From assembly GCA_002197995.1 (NCBI GenBank), contig NGZR01000001.1, forward strand, positions 4,898,001 through 4,962,000: a DNA stretch of 64,000 bases. The letters are read 5' to 3'. Within the stretch, counting starts at the first letter, position 1. Each line of letters opens with the position of its first letter. A program made the position numbers and the translations under genes. Source of the DNA: Gaeumannomyces sp. JS-464. Taxonomy: Eukaryota; Ascomycota; Sordariomycetes; Magnaporthales; Magnaporthaceae. The notes beneath the pieces were generated by a model. It was not told where the DNA came from and did not search any database. It was given only the letters and a program-made list of their open reading frames with translations. Of this stretch, positions 1 through 12,247 are shown piece after piece.

Positions 1-1643
1 AATGAGAGGCCAGTAATGAGGGCGCGAATGATGGATGCGAGACTAGCCGCCGGTGGCGATCGTCGATAGAGAAGGTGTGAGAGGGATAACATTAGGCCAT
101 GCCACTCGAGAGGGTCAACCGACGACAGGTCCCGCGTCCGCAGGGCAGATGTGTCGGGTGAAGCTACCAAATTTGACGAGGCAATGGCGGCGGGTTTGAC
201 CCAGTGAACGTTGCGATCCAGCGCTTCCAGCACAGCATCGACCACCTGGGCGGCCAGGTAGGGCTGCAGCTTGAGGGCAATGACGCTTAGGGCTTTGCTG
301 GCGGCTAACCGGACGGGCGTGTCGTTGTCGGAGAGCAGGTCAAGCAGGTGACCAACGACTGTCTCGACGAGAAAAGTCTCGGCTTTTCTCTGGCTGCTGC
401 TGCCCTCCTCCAAGGGCTTCCTCAGGACGAGGACGGCGACGGAGCGCATGACCTTGATCATGGTCTTGCGCGCGAGGGCGGACGAAGCGATCAGCTTCGA
501 GGTCGGCGCCGCGTCCCTGCCGGACGAGATGTTGTAGGCAGCGTAAAAGACGGCCGTCAGGTATCGGTCCATGTCAGACGTGTCGGATGACGAGGCGAGC
601 ATGCCGGCGAGAAAAGACAGCACGCCGATGTAGTGGTAGGGCGACGAGTGAGCACCCGCGACAATATCCTCCTCCCCGTTGTCATCTCCTGCGCCTTTGC
701 CTCGAGGTCGCAGGGAATCGAGCGACCACTGCACGAGAGCGTTCAGGATGCCGAGCTCCTGCATGTCTCTCCTCATGGCGATCCTCACCAGCAACGCCCT
801 GGCCGCGTCCCTCTCCTTCCCCGGAGAGCCGAGGTACTTGAGCGCCAAGGGAAGGATCCTGAGCGTGATCCCCGGTATGTTGGGCGGCCACTGGAGGCCT
901 GGGATATCAGGGAGGTCATCCTCGGCCAGGTCAACGGACGAGATGGTGGCCAGGTCGAAGGGGGCCAGGAACAGGTGGGATAGCCACAGCAGCACACGTA
1001 GCGCTCCTCCCACGTCCAGATGCAGGCCGCCGACTCATTCTGCTGGACAGCAGCTGCATCATCGCTGGGCGCCGTGGAGGAAGCCGCGGCGAAATTGGCG
1101 GCCGACCTCTCTGAGTCCTCGAGGGCGGACAGCAGTCGCTCCAGGTGCCTGGTCTCGACGCTGAGGAAGCGCACGACCACCTTCTCGCCCCTGATCTTGC
1201 ACAGCGTGTAGAGCAACTTGCAGATGGCGGCGGGCAGGGGCATCAGCAGGCCGGCCCTGATGGAGCGCGCCCTAGAGCGCCTGGGCGCAGCGAGGTAGTC
1301 GACGAGGGCATCTCCGAGGGCGGGGACCCAGCGGGAGAGGTGCGGGTCCAGCAGCTGGGGCAGTTCCTGGAAGGGATCAAGAAGCTGGAGGCATGCAGTG
1401 AGCGGTCAGCAGTGCGCTCTGAGCACCTTGGCTTGTGGATAAAAACAATACTGAATACAAAAAAACAAACGGATTGCTGCTCACCGACGTTGCCAGACGT
1501 GCCGCCTCATGTGATCGGACCTGCCCCCGCACTGTGCCATCGGCCCTGCGAAGAAATGGCTGGAGCGACCGATCAAAGTCGGTGATCAGATCGCTCGATA
1601 TTTTCTGCAGCTTTACATCCGAGTCTTCCTCAGGCGCATCCAT
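1..1643 (-). CDS. TBCD: Tubulin-folding cofactor D (N-terminal part, cut by window edge)
   Basis: Cofactor D (yeast Cin1, fission yeast Alp1) is a HEAT-repeat chaperone that binds beta-tubulin and assembles the alpha/beta heterodimer in the cytosol. Exon 1 is 1643-1485, starting at the ATG of MDAPEEDSDVK; exon 2 runs from 1384 to the window edge; the intron is 1385-1484 (GTGAGC...CCAG). About 514 residues are visible, roughly the first 40% of the family. Recognisable stretches are the FQELPQLLDPHLSRWVP segment near residue 57, the GLLMPLPAAICKLLYTLCKIRG segment shortly after, and a later HEAT-like region ending near ALDRNVHWVKPAAI. The reading frame breaks at about 990-997: after EERYV one base is missing before LLWLSHLFLAPFDL, and the frame is then open to position 1. 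Identification rests on recognising family segments; the break is seen directly and is probably a sequence error. Confidence 0.85.
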
Positions 1644-2880
1644 CTTTGCGGTTGGGCTGTGGTTGTTGGCGGGTGGGCGAGTCGGTGATGAGCAGAGACT
1701 CGTGGCTCTACTCATTCACTCGTTGGTTGCACTGATGGAGATGGGAGATTCCCCTCGGCAATTCGCAGCCAACAGATTGGACCCCACGAATTGCCCTCAA
1801 AATTCAACATCCAAACGCTGATCCATGCTTTTACAAAACCATGGCTGAAAATTTCATTTGGGGCCCATGCCTTTTAATGGCATGTCTCACTGTCTCGGCT
1901 GAGCGGACTGGTGTTGTGCGATGAGGGGACATCTATGTAAAGGACCTACCTTTTGAGGATTGTTGATGCTATTTAATCCAGGCCCGCGGCTACCACTTGA
2001 CATTTGCCCCCTCCGACATTTCAAAAGTATTTGGACATGCGCCTGTCCACGTTCGAAAAACTCACCTTCGTTCTATAACGCGTCGACGTCTTCCTGGCGC
2101 GCGGACCCTGGAGCGGGACGCCCCGGAAAAGGGGCGGCGCGTGGGGGGCTGGCGGCCCGAGCAGGGCGTCAGGGCCGGCCCGGACAGGGGCCGCCTCTGC
2201 CGCGCCTTTCCACGGCGTCTCCTACGGCTACCCCTGGAGGTTCGCGGCCGCGCGGATCCCGGCGCGAGGCCCGTCGTAATGTCGTCTTCCGGGCCTGGTA
2301 ACGAGATACCCGGGGATCCTACGCTGTTCAGTGCACTCCGATGATCCGTGGGCTTCGTAACTGCCGCGGCAGTCTTTGCGGCAATCACCGTTCCACAGGC
2401 CCAGCAGCAGTAGTGGCCCCAGAAGGCCATGTAATTTTCTAGCTTTCTTTACGCGAAAGTCTATAAATGAGAGCTAGTAAACGCTGGCTGGGGTTTTAGA
2501 TAGCTGGATGGGAATATGCTATTTGTCGGGAAATCGGAGGGCTTGGGAGGGCGGTCCAGTAACTTAGGTATTGTGAACATGTCTCCCCTTTTCGTTACCT
2601 GAGCTTCCTGAGCCTGGGTCCTCCGTCGTGGCCACCCGAGGAGTGAAGCTCCCGCATGGCGTCGGGGCAGTCCGGCGGCTTGTCCTGTTTTCCATCTCGG
2701 GAAAGCTCAGGGCGAAGCTGGCAGGATACCTCCCACAGTGATGGAAGTGAGGCTCTCAATGCAAGCGATGGATTTCTCCTTGGACTCAAGCGGGGCGTAA
2801 GTGCTGAAGCAAAGGAATGTCACGGCCCCGCCACTCCACAATCCGGAACCCTCAACGGTCTCCTATGCCACACACATATC
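1644..2880. other. Intergenic, no gene seen
   Basis: This holds the 5' flank of the cofactor D gene and then a GC-rich block at about 2085-2320 without a coherent protein. Short open frames here have compositions that change with frame and match no family I recognise. Confidence 0.5.
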
Positions 2881-4054
2881 ATGGCGGACGTCCTCTGCCG
2901 CACCTGCAAGATCGCCTCGTCCACAGAGTGGAAGGCCTCTTCCACTTCTGACGACACGCGCACGCTTTCTCCACACCAATAGCCCTGGCTGCCGACAAGG
3001 CTGTGGCGGCGAGCTTTTGGCTAGTCCGAGCCGGAGCCCCGAACTGAAGAGCCATCGACACTGCCCTACTTCGACTACAGAGGGAAACGTGCAGCGCTTC
3101 GGCTTATGGCATGCCCTTTCTGGCGTGAGGTTTCTCGCTACCTCGAGGCGACCAACCACGCGGGCGTTAGGGAAGAGGGCGACAGGCCGACTTCTGGCCT
3201 CTGGTGGCTGTTCGGAGCGGTGGCTTAGTTGCTGTCATCTCGCGATGGTGGTCCCTTTACCGTGCGGTTCGAGCTGCACCCGAATGTCTACTCGATAAAA
3301 GAGTTTTACGTGACTGCAAAGGCCTCCCAGGTGCTGCCTGAGTTCCAGTTACATGAGGATCGCAGTAGGCATTGCTAATTTTCCCATCCCATGATGTGAC
3401 TTCACCCCCTTTCTAACGGATACGTGCCAAAGACCCCCCTGCTTCAGAGTTTATCACTCGCAGGACGCCTCCGTGGGACGCACCATCGGACGCGACCCTT
3501 GATTCCGTCCATGGCTGGATTCGCGAATGCAACGCGAACCACCGCTGCATCGTGGCAAAGACGGGATCTTTAGGCTCACCCAAGCGCCTCGTTGTTGTTC
3601 AAGATGCCGCCGTCTTGCAAACGTCAAGGTTGTGGAGCCACATGGCCCTCAGCTACTGCTAGGGCGGTCCGGTAAAGCACACACAGCCCCGGACACTCAA
3701 GTCAAACGCCGTCCAGCACAGGATCTCATAAACTTTTCGACCCTCCCGAAAACAATCCAGGACGCTGTAACGCTTTGCAGGCGGCTTGACGCCCGCTACC
3801 TCTGGGTCGATGCGCATGACATTATCCAGGACCATGACCATGACCGTAATGCAGAAATCGCGGCCGTGGGACAGATCTATTCGGCTGCCTACTTCTGCCG
3901 GATGTGCAGACGGTTTCCTCGGACAGAAGAGCGACCCCTTGACAACGCAATACTTGATTACTCCCTCCGGCGACCCTACTCCCTCGGAGATGGTGACGTT
4001 TACGGCAAGGCTCCTCTTCTGCTGGACTGTGCCCAGATTGTTGTAACTACCTAG
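2881..4054 (+). pseudogene. Decayed heterokaryon-incompatibility (HET) domain gene
   Basis: HET-domain proteins trigger cell death on non-self fusion in ascomycetes. The relic starts at an ATG followed by ADVLCRTCKIAS, the Cys-x-x-Cys start common in this family. At 3500-3660 one frame reads WIRECNANHRCIV and then MALSYC, stop, GG, where the family has ALSYCWG. A second frame picks up at about 3728 with INFSTLPKTIQDAV, RYLWVDAHDIIQD and GQIYSAAYF, matching the central HET blocks, although the usual ALCIIQD core reads AHDIIQD. There are several in-frame stops and at least two frame changes, so no functional protein is possible. The boundaries are approximate, especially upstream of 3500 and after 4000. 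Confidence 0.8.
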
Positions 4055-4729
4055 ACATTGGGCGGGCAAGGACGACCGGGAGGACAGAGGACTCGGGATC
4101 TTGCTAGCTGACGAGCCCGGGTCTGGCGGGCAGAGAAGGCGTCGGGTCGGCGTATTCCAGGGGAATAGAGGCACGGCTCGGTATTTTGACGATGCCGAGG
4201 GGAGTGAGTGAGGTAGTTTGGCTTCCATGGTGTAGAGTCTTGTCATGACGCGATCTCGGCCCGTGCCGCTGACGGCCCAGTACAGTGTTGGACGCTTCGA
4301 TTTCTAACCGTGCTGCAAGGGGAAGTGGCACAACACCGGTCACCGTCACTTAGCCTTGGCTCATCGACTTCATCACCAGGCACATGGAGCAGTCCAGATT
4401 GCCCGTATTCCCATGTCATTAGGTCATTACTTAGAATAGAAAATGTCGCCAAATGTACCCAGGTATGCCGTCTTGTGTTGACACACGACCCCGGAGATGT
4501 TTCTGCCCCATTGTTCCCTTCCCGGTACCAGTAACCCACAGACAAATGCTTGACTCGAGGTATTTCCCAGAGTCGATTGATAACCCCAAAAACAAAAATC
4601 ACACGCTTGGTTGTAGCTCAGGCATAAAGGGTAAGAAAAACAAAAAGACCAAAGATAGTAGAAGGAAATAATGAGAAATATGATGATGCAAAAAGACGGC
4701 AACAAAAAAGACGCCAGCCTTCGCTTTGC
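4055..4729. other. Intergenic, 3' flanks
   Basis: Probably decayed HET-gene tail plus the 3' flank of the mannanase gene. The last 100 bases are A-rich on the + strand, which is T-rich on the mannanase strand. No gene supported. Confidence 0.4.
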
Positions 4730-5967
4730 TTACACCATCGCGATGGCGGCAACCAAGGCGTCCATGGCCGACGAGTGCGTGTCGGCCACGGGGTCCTTGG
4801 GCACGTTGGGAGGGCCGTGCCACACGAGGCCGAGCCTGTTGCTGCCCTCGACGCGGTCGCGCGCCCAGATGGAGTCGGCCTGCTTGAGCACGAAATCGCG
4901 CAGCGGCGGCCGGCTGGGCGAGGCCAGCCAGAGCGTGCGCAGGTTGCGCACAAAGATGCCTTTGAACTGGGCGCCGTCCTGGCCGCAGCCGTTGGGCTCG
5001 CAGCTCTCCTTCAGGATCCCGTCCGAGTTGACCAGCTTGGACACGGCCGCCTCGGCGATGCGGAAGGCCTTGTCGAGCATGTCCTGCTGGCCCGTGAGCG
5101 CATGCAGCTCCACGAGGCCGCCGAGGACGACGCCCTGGTTGTACGTCCACGTCTGCTGGTTGTTGTTGGTGCAGGTGCCGTTCGCGTTGATGTTGAGCCC
5201 GTCGTTGAAGAGGCCGTCGGCGTTCTGCATGCCGCTCCCCTGGAGCCACGCCCACTGCTTGACCGCGATGTCGCGGTACGCCACCGGCCGCCTGCGCTTG
5301 ACGTCCCTATTGGCCAGCGCGGCGGCGACCGAGAGGTAGAGCTGGTTGGTGATGGCGTTCTTGTACTTGCGGTCCTTGTTCCACCAGATGCCGCCGCCGC
5401 ACACGTCGTCGACGCCCTTCTCCATGTCGGTGAAGATGTCCTCCGCCATGTCGAGGTACTTGCGCTCCTTGAACACGTCAAACGCCCGGATCCACGCGAG
5501 CGCCCACCAGCCTTCGTCGTCGTAAAAATGGTTGAGGAACCCGGCGTTGCCTTGGCGGCGGGCCAGCTTTGAGGCCTCCGAGTCGCCCTCGCCCCGGGCC
5601 TCGACGGCCGACAGCGCCTCGTACTTGGACATGACCATGCCGCCGATTTCCGCGATCTCCTTGGTCGCCACAAGGTTGTTCTTCTGCGCCTGTGTGAACG
5701 TGTTGCTTGCCAGCGCGGCCAGGTTGTGTTTGGCAGCACTCGCAGAGTCGATCATGGCGAAGTCGGCCAGGGTTGTGAGAACGTTGGCCGAGTTCCACCA
5801 CCCTGTCTGCCAGAGGCCTGTTGACTGGCTGTACCAGGCCTGGACAGCCCAGCGGCACTGGTCCTCTGGGCGTATGTTGCTTTGGTTTCTGCCCTCGTCT
5901 CAAGTCTTGTGCTGGCGAAGAGCGCGGCTCGGGCCGCGAGGCCGCCTAGCCAGGGAGCGTTGACCAT
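4730..5967 (-). CDS. GH76 family endo-alpha-1,6-mannanase-like protein
   Basis: GH76 proteins cleave or transglycosylate alpha-1,6-mannan; fungal members (Dcw1/Dfg5 relatives) act at the wall or outside the cell. The first in-frame ATG (5967) opens a moderately hydrophobic, signal-like segment, MVNAPWLGGLAARAALFAS. The frame then breaks at about 5868-5873 by one missing C in a CCC run, after which EDQCRWAVQAWYSQSTGLW continues to the stop at 4730. Family marks, counted with one base added, are the adjacent aspartates of FYDDEGWW (about residues 150-151; the family uses an Asp pair), CGGGIWWNK (about 190), YKNAITNQLYL and TWTYNQGVVLGGL. The length would be about 412 aa, typical for the family. 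There is no clear GPI-addition tail, so it is probably secreted or wall-associated rather than anchored. No intron is needed. Confidence 0.88.
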
Positions 5968-8900
5968 GGCGGCTAGAGTGTGGGGAGGTGAGAGGGAAGA
6001 TAGTATGGAAGAGAAGAAAACGGTGTTGTCCAACCTGTGGCTGGGTTGGTGAGTCGACGACAGGGATGACGTCGCTCTCCAAGGGCCGAGGGTTCGGATG
6101 GTTGTGACCGAGCAGGAACGGTTGTGTAAGAAGTGTATTACTGAGTGGATATCGTAGTCGATGCAGACGGCTTGCCCACAGGACCAGAGCTAGAGATACT
6201 GTGGTGAGCAGCAGGAGGCGTGCGGGAATCAGACGGGAGTGACGGGTGGACGGTGGTGGGCGGCGAGGACAATGATATAATCGTTTCCGCCAGCAGCCCG
6301 GATGGACGGCAGCAGGAGGAGAGTGATTGTCCAGGCCCAGACGTTGTTTCTCTGGTGGGCACGCGGTTGGACCAGGAGCATGGACAGGGCAGGTGACGAG
6401 GGAGGAGGTCTTGACGTGGTGCGGCCCCACAGGCCTGGGAGAGACTGCCCCGGGAGGAGGAGACCATGAAGCGGAAGGGGGAGGAGGAGGGGTGGTGCTC
6501 GCACTTGCTGCGCCCTCGGGAGGTCTTGCTGGATGTGGGCCCTGGGGAGCAGGCGGCCTTGAAGGATGATGAGACGTGCTGTTGGGCCGTTCCATCTCGG
6601 TCCAGCGACCGACTCCTCCCTTGAAGTGAATGGCGCCCCGGATCATCTGAAGATCTTGCCACACCGTAATCCGTGGGCCAAAGGATCAGCGAGGCCGTTG
6701 GGAGTTGGCGCAGACGGGCCCAAGCTGATCGAGTGCTAGAGCCGGTGTTAGCAATGTAGAGCCTTGGTGCCGAGGCGGGCAACGCGTCCGTTCCTGGCCG
6801 CAACGAGCAGTGAGCAGCCGGGGCAGTCCGGTCAGATGGCCTGGTGTGCGCGCACTGGCTGCAGCGAGAGCTTCCAGAAATGGGACCTGCGCTGGCGTGG
6901 CGCCCAGTTGCCGGCGTCTGCGAGGCGCGAGCGCGGACCAAGGTCTGGCACCCGGCCCTTTCTGCGCGCGCAAACACCAAACCAGGGGTTTCGTTCTTTC
7001 TTTGGCCTCACGCTGGTGGGGCCTGCGGGAATCGGGGGTGCCTGAAATTCTCCGCTAGCGTATCAGGGGGCATTTTTAGAGGTGGGTGCAGTGGGGAGCG
7101 AAGCTGATTCGGGGCGTCATAGGGCAAGGTTGCAGCTGGGCATGGCCTTGTGGAGCGCGGCCGACTTCATGCGAACCGTCAAGTCGTGCAAGGGTATGAC
7201 AAGATTGAGCCTAATGCTGCTTGGCTGCGGCTTTCTTTGTGGTTGGTTGGCTCCCGCTGCTTGCATTTTGCTGGCCTTTGCGCTGAGATGAGGGCGCAAC
7301 TGCGCTTTCTGTTCCTCCATGCAAGCTGATGCCCATATTGACAGACAATCCACATCTGGATTCAGCCCCTAGCCCCTTTCCGCGCCAACTGCCAAACAAG
7401 GTCATTGTCGTTTCCGATTTGCCCCGTTCCATGGCGCCGCTCAGCTCCATCGAGGGGGAAAAGCAAAGTTGCAATTGTGCCGGATGAAATTACCCACATT
7501 TGGGCAGGGCCTGCCGGTCATGCCGATCTCGAAACACCTCGCCATTGAACAATGACAAGAATGAGAAATTATGGCACTGGGTGGCCGGACTTGTCGATAA
7601 TACTACAACAATAAAGAAGAAACGTCAAGCTAGGCCGGCTCACCTGTCGCACCACGACACGTGTACGTGTGCCCGTCATGCCTGTGCCTGTGCTTGGTTC
7701 TTGTGCTTGCTCGGTCCAGCACAGCATGCAAGGAACGGGGATCACAGCGCGGGAGGAACAGACGACTGGCCAGCTGCGCCGCACGTGTCGGTGTGCCCAG
7801 CAACAGCCTGGCGGCCTGGCAGGCATGATTCCTGGAGGATTGGATGGACTCAACTTGCAGCCACTGATCGGCGACTCGATCCAACCAGCAGGCGGCGTAG
7901 CCCAACCATGGGGCGTGCATACACGGTACGGAGCACAACGTGCCTGGGCAAGGCTGCGAGGCTGGCCCACCTCCCCTCTGCTCTCCGGTGCCAGCTGCGA
8001 TACTGGTACTCCAATCTAACCCCTTCCTGGAGGCGGGGATCACCACTCCGTCAGGGTTAATGCTGCGCTTCTATGGCGAATGATGACGCGGACGCAGAGC
8101 ACTCAGCTCGTCATGGTTGCACCGAGGTGAAAACAGGGCGGTCGGGCCAAGATCACATTGGGGAAATCCAAGAATAACAAGCGACTGTCGATCGAAACGC
8201 AGAGAGAAAATCCAAAAGTGTGCATGCAAAGATCGAGTGTTGATGCCAAGCATTGCCCTGAGCTCCGCCAGGGACCCTTCGTTGCCGTCCTGTGCCGTCT
8301 TGTCCTTCCATTCTGTCAGTGCAGTGGGAGGAGCCTTGGGCCCATCGAAACGCCTCAAACGTCGCGCTCGGATGTGCCCCATTGCACGGGTGGAACAGAC
8401 TGCGACGGTACCGCCGCCGTTGCTGCCGCTCTCGGCTGCTGCTTTCCATCCCGACCAGCCTGTGCTATTCCTAACCTTCCATCGCGAACTCCAGCCTTTT
8501 GTTCTCCCCTCCCGGCATTTAGGTTTGGATTATTTGCGTCCTTGCGACCCAGCCATTGACGACGCCCCAAGTACCTACCTACCTCCTGACTGATCTCGTT
8601 GCGCGTCATCGAGAATCGGTCAGGGAAGGAATCAGAGGTTGCATCCACGCCGCGACAGTACGACTTGTACGCTTCGCCCGCACGTGTCAACGTACAGTAT
8701 TCTTTGGCTGCCCGTGCCCTACGCCCAAGTGAGAGTCAATCCATCACCTGCATCTGGCCCTAGGTATTTTCAGGCGCGCCACACCATTTCAAGTGCCGAC
8801 GATGCGCGCCTTCCCACGCGATCCCGTCATGCTGCATGTTTCTGGTTGCGGTTGCGGGGTTGTGCTTGGCGCCATACCGTCTGCGGCCAGTCCCGTCAGC

Positions 8901-10243
8901 GAAATCCAAGTAGTCTTGCAGGTTTGTCAGTCAGCAACAAAATGATGGTGAAAACAACAACACTAGGCAACCCCCATCCATTCTCGATCGCCGCGCTGGT
9001 AACCGACGAGTGGCGGCCACATGGGGGATCCCAGGAATAGCTTGGTGACTTCCGCACACCTAGCCGAAGCAGCCGCCGTCCAGGGTCCTTGGCCGCGTTC
9101 ATCCGATGTTGACGTTACTCGTTTGCTTGCTCCACAAACACGGAGGTGGGAATGGAAACGACACACAGACAAAGAAAGAACTAAAAACGTATTAAGACGC
9201 GCCAGCGCCCCCGTTTGCTGCTCGCCTGTCGCACAACACATGCCAGTTTATTCCCCAAACAAGTTTGGCGGAACAAACCTGGTGCCTACACCTCACCCTG
9301 GCGGACCAAGCCGTGAAACCCCACGGCAGCCAAAAACGCCACGCACACGCCGCCGGGCTGCCGACTAACGACGGTGCTGTGTCAATTGCATCCATACCCC
9401 CCGAGTCGGCTCTCGTTTATGTGGTGCACGTGTCGCGTTTCGAGGAGGGGGGCACGACGTGTTTCCCCCGCCTCTGTTCTTGTGATCCTGAGAGCATCAT
9501 CACATCACACCGTTGCATTCTGTGGGCTATGCTCTGCGCCTTGAGCGTCATGCCTATCCTATCGTCGCGATCCTCGCCATGACACGCGCACGGGTGCATA
9601 TCTTTGCGGGGCCCAGAGCAAGTGTATCAAGATTCTTTTTTTCTTTTTTTTCTTTTTCTGTTTCCATCCAGTCATGGACACATGAACCCCCCACTTTGAC
9701 GTCCCAATCGGCTCACTCACGGCGGGCCAGGAGCAATCGAAACAACGTCTATATTCTATCCCGACAAGGGAATTACAGTCACCAGGCATCTGTGTCTCGC
9801 CGTCCGCGGAGTCCTTCGGTTGCCAGACGGCGTTGATCGTGATGGACGAACCAATCGCCCTGCACCTAGGGCTCGACGCGATGTGACGCTGGGATCCGTC
9901 CAAGTCCCAAGTACGCTGCGCACGAGCTATGTCCGCCGTTGCTAGCCATGTTTACATGATTCCCTATTCCCTTCCTACAGATGGTTGAAACAACTCGAGC
10001 AGTCTCGTTTCAGTCCAACTGACCAAAGCTGTATGCTGCCGGGCTGCGAGTCTGGTCAAGAGAAGGGACCTGAGTAAGGTCCTCATGATGGTCAAAACGT
10101 TGATCTATGCTGCATTGGGTCTAGGTGTCTATAAATCATGAATCATGGAAGGAAATGTCAGGCAAGTAGATGTTCCAGGAAGTGATTACATGTGGTTTTC
10201 TAGGTCATAGTGACAAGGCCGAAGGAGCCACCTCCTCCTCATA
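5968..10243. other. Intergenic, no gene supported
   Basis: The part near 5968 is the promoter side of the mannanase gene. The rest contains only overlapping short open frames on both strands, none with a recognisable family, splice-joined continuity or a convincing start context. TACCTACCTACC-type words occur near 8570. Confidence 0.45.
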
Positions 10244-12247
10244 TCACAGGAAGTGAGCAAGAAATTCACCGTCATTGATTCTTTGTCGAGGGGGCCGGTT
10301 GACCTGCCACTTTGCTATCGGCCCTAGAACCGGCGCCGACAACGGGAGCATCGCCGGCGCCCCCAACGATCCCTCTGATGTCTCATCGCCTACGTGCTTG
10401 TGGTTCCCCTGGGTGCCCACTTTGATGAAGGGTACGAATAGAAGGCCGACCGCTGCTAGGGCAACCGAGACCTGGAAAGCTCGCGTGTACTGCAGCATGG
10501 GGTGTGCAACCCCTTCCGGGCTCCGCCCGACGGACCCAAAGACGGCCGTGGATATGCCCAGGGCCACGGTCGAGCAGAGGCGGATCATGGTGTTAAAGAT
10601 GCCACCAGCCAGGCCTTGCTGATGCGATGGAAGTGACTGCATCACGTACATCTTCACCGGGACGAAGTTAGTGCCACGTTTGCGGGCAGGTCACAAGAAG
10701 GGGCGGGAGAGCGAAAAAAGTACTGACATTCACCACATTGAACTGAAAATCAGCTCCGATGACGTTAATGACCAGGGCGGGGAAGATGTAGGCCCAATAG
10801 CTCGAATCGGGCCCCATCAAGGAGAGGAGCAGATTTGCGACAAAGTACGAGACAGCACCGATGCCATGAAGCAGTGTGTTGTTCACCTTGTGAAGGACCG
10901 AGCCCGCAACGATGTTCCAGGTAAGCCCCGCGACCGTTTGAGGTAGCAGGTGAAGTGCTACATCGAGCGGGTCGCGGCGTTGGATCTGCTGCAGAAAGAG
11001 AGCGAGCCAGAATGATGCTGACTGGAAGGCCATGAAGCCGAAGACCAGCGTGACGATCAACTAGATAGGTGTGCTTCAGCGTTAGCGTATCTACCTCGTT
11101 CCAGACGACGGCGCAAAAGGACGGGGCTTACAAGAGTGAAATCCCTGTCCTTCCAAATCTTGGGCGGCATCAGGGGGTGAGGCCAGATAGTCTCCCAGTA
11201 TATGAAGACCGCGACCAAGACCAGGCCGACGACAAGCAGGGCAATGACCTGTGGTGCTCCCCAGCCGTCGTCCGGGCCCAGCGTGATGGCCGCGGTGAAC
11301 ATGCCCGTGCCAAAGAGCGTGAGAAAGGCGCCGACCGAGTCGAACCGCCTGAAGAAGTCGGCAAGCTTCTCCCGGAGCGGCGCCGATGGGGAGGGAGGCG
11401 GCGGCGGCGGAGGCGAGGAAGACCCCTCCCTCTCGCCGGCACTGCCGTCGTCGCCGCTGTCGCCCGGCCGCGCCTCGACGCTGGGGACGGCCCAGAAGGC
11501 GACGGCGGTGAAGATGCCCCACAGGATGGCGATGAGGAAAAAGGTGGCGCGCCAGTCGAAGACGCGCGCCGCGACGCCGCCGAGCACGCTGCCGATGGCG
11601 AAGCCGACGGGGTTGCCGCTGCTAAAGGCGGAGAAGGCGAGGTTCTTGCGCTTGGACGGGGTCGCGTAGGCGGCGCCCAGGATGCCGATGGCCGGGGGCA
11701 CCATCATGGCACTGCTGACGCCCAGGAGGCCGCACAGGACGTCCATCCAGAGCGGGGAGCGGGCCAGGCCCGTGACGGCGGCGAAGACGGCGAAGGAGCC
11801 CATGCCGGCGATGAACATGGGCCGGCGGCCTAGCAGGTCGGCCAGCTGGCCCAGCGCGAGCTGCGACGCGCCCGCCGTCAGCGACGTCGACGCCGAGATC
11901 CACGAGACCTCGCCCTGCGTCATGGCCAGGTCGCGCCCGATGGGCGCCAGCACCGTGGCGCTGGCGCCGACGAGGAAGGCCGACGACATGGTGGCGAGCG
12001 TCGCCTGGAACACGAAGACGACCTCGTGCAGCGTGCTGCGGAACACTGCCGGCCGTGGGCCGAGCCGGCTGTTGCTGCCGCCGCTGATGGGCTCGCCGGC
12101 TGCCGCTGCCGCTGCAGCTGCCACGGCCGTTGTCGGTGTCGGTGACGGTGACGGTGACGGTGACGTGCTGCGGCTGCCCGCCCCCTGCTCAGCATCGCCA
12201 GGTGTTGCTGACCCCTCGGGGCGCCCCTTCTCGCGCTCACCGGCCAT
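10244..12247 (-). CDS. MFS drug:proton antiporter-like transporter (DHA2 type)
   Basis: A major facilitator superfamily membrane protein of the 14-helix drug:H+ antiporter type, probably exporting a small molecule; the substrate is unknown. Three exons give 618 aa with no frame error: 12247-11132, 11060-10728 and 10651-10244, with introns of 71 and 76 nt (GTAAGC...CTAG, GTCAGT...AAG). The ATG at 12247 is chosen because the open frame upstream lacks another ATG. Residues 1-70 are a Ser/Pro/Ala-rich cytosolic tail, including an SPSPSPSP run encoded by a short repeat. Motif A is GQLADLLGRR (about 133-142); GNPVGFAIGSVLGG is the antiporter-type helix-5 glycine segment. A hydrophilic, proline-rich loop follows the first six helices. 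Exon 3 begins at MYVMQSLPSHQQGLAGG, a conserved late-helix block, and ends in a hydrophilic tail. The neighbours give no clue to the cargo. Confidence 0.9.

Noticed and set aside
6138..6980. 280-aa open frame on the minus strand upstream of the mannanase gene
   Set aside because: Ser/Arg/Pro-rich with no domain and no splice link to the mannanase, whose own ATG and signal-like segment lie at 5967.
11069..11833. 254-aa open frame opposite the MFS transporter
   Set aside because: Mirror of the transporter exon; Gly/Glu/Asp/Arg-rich antisense shadow.
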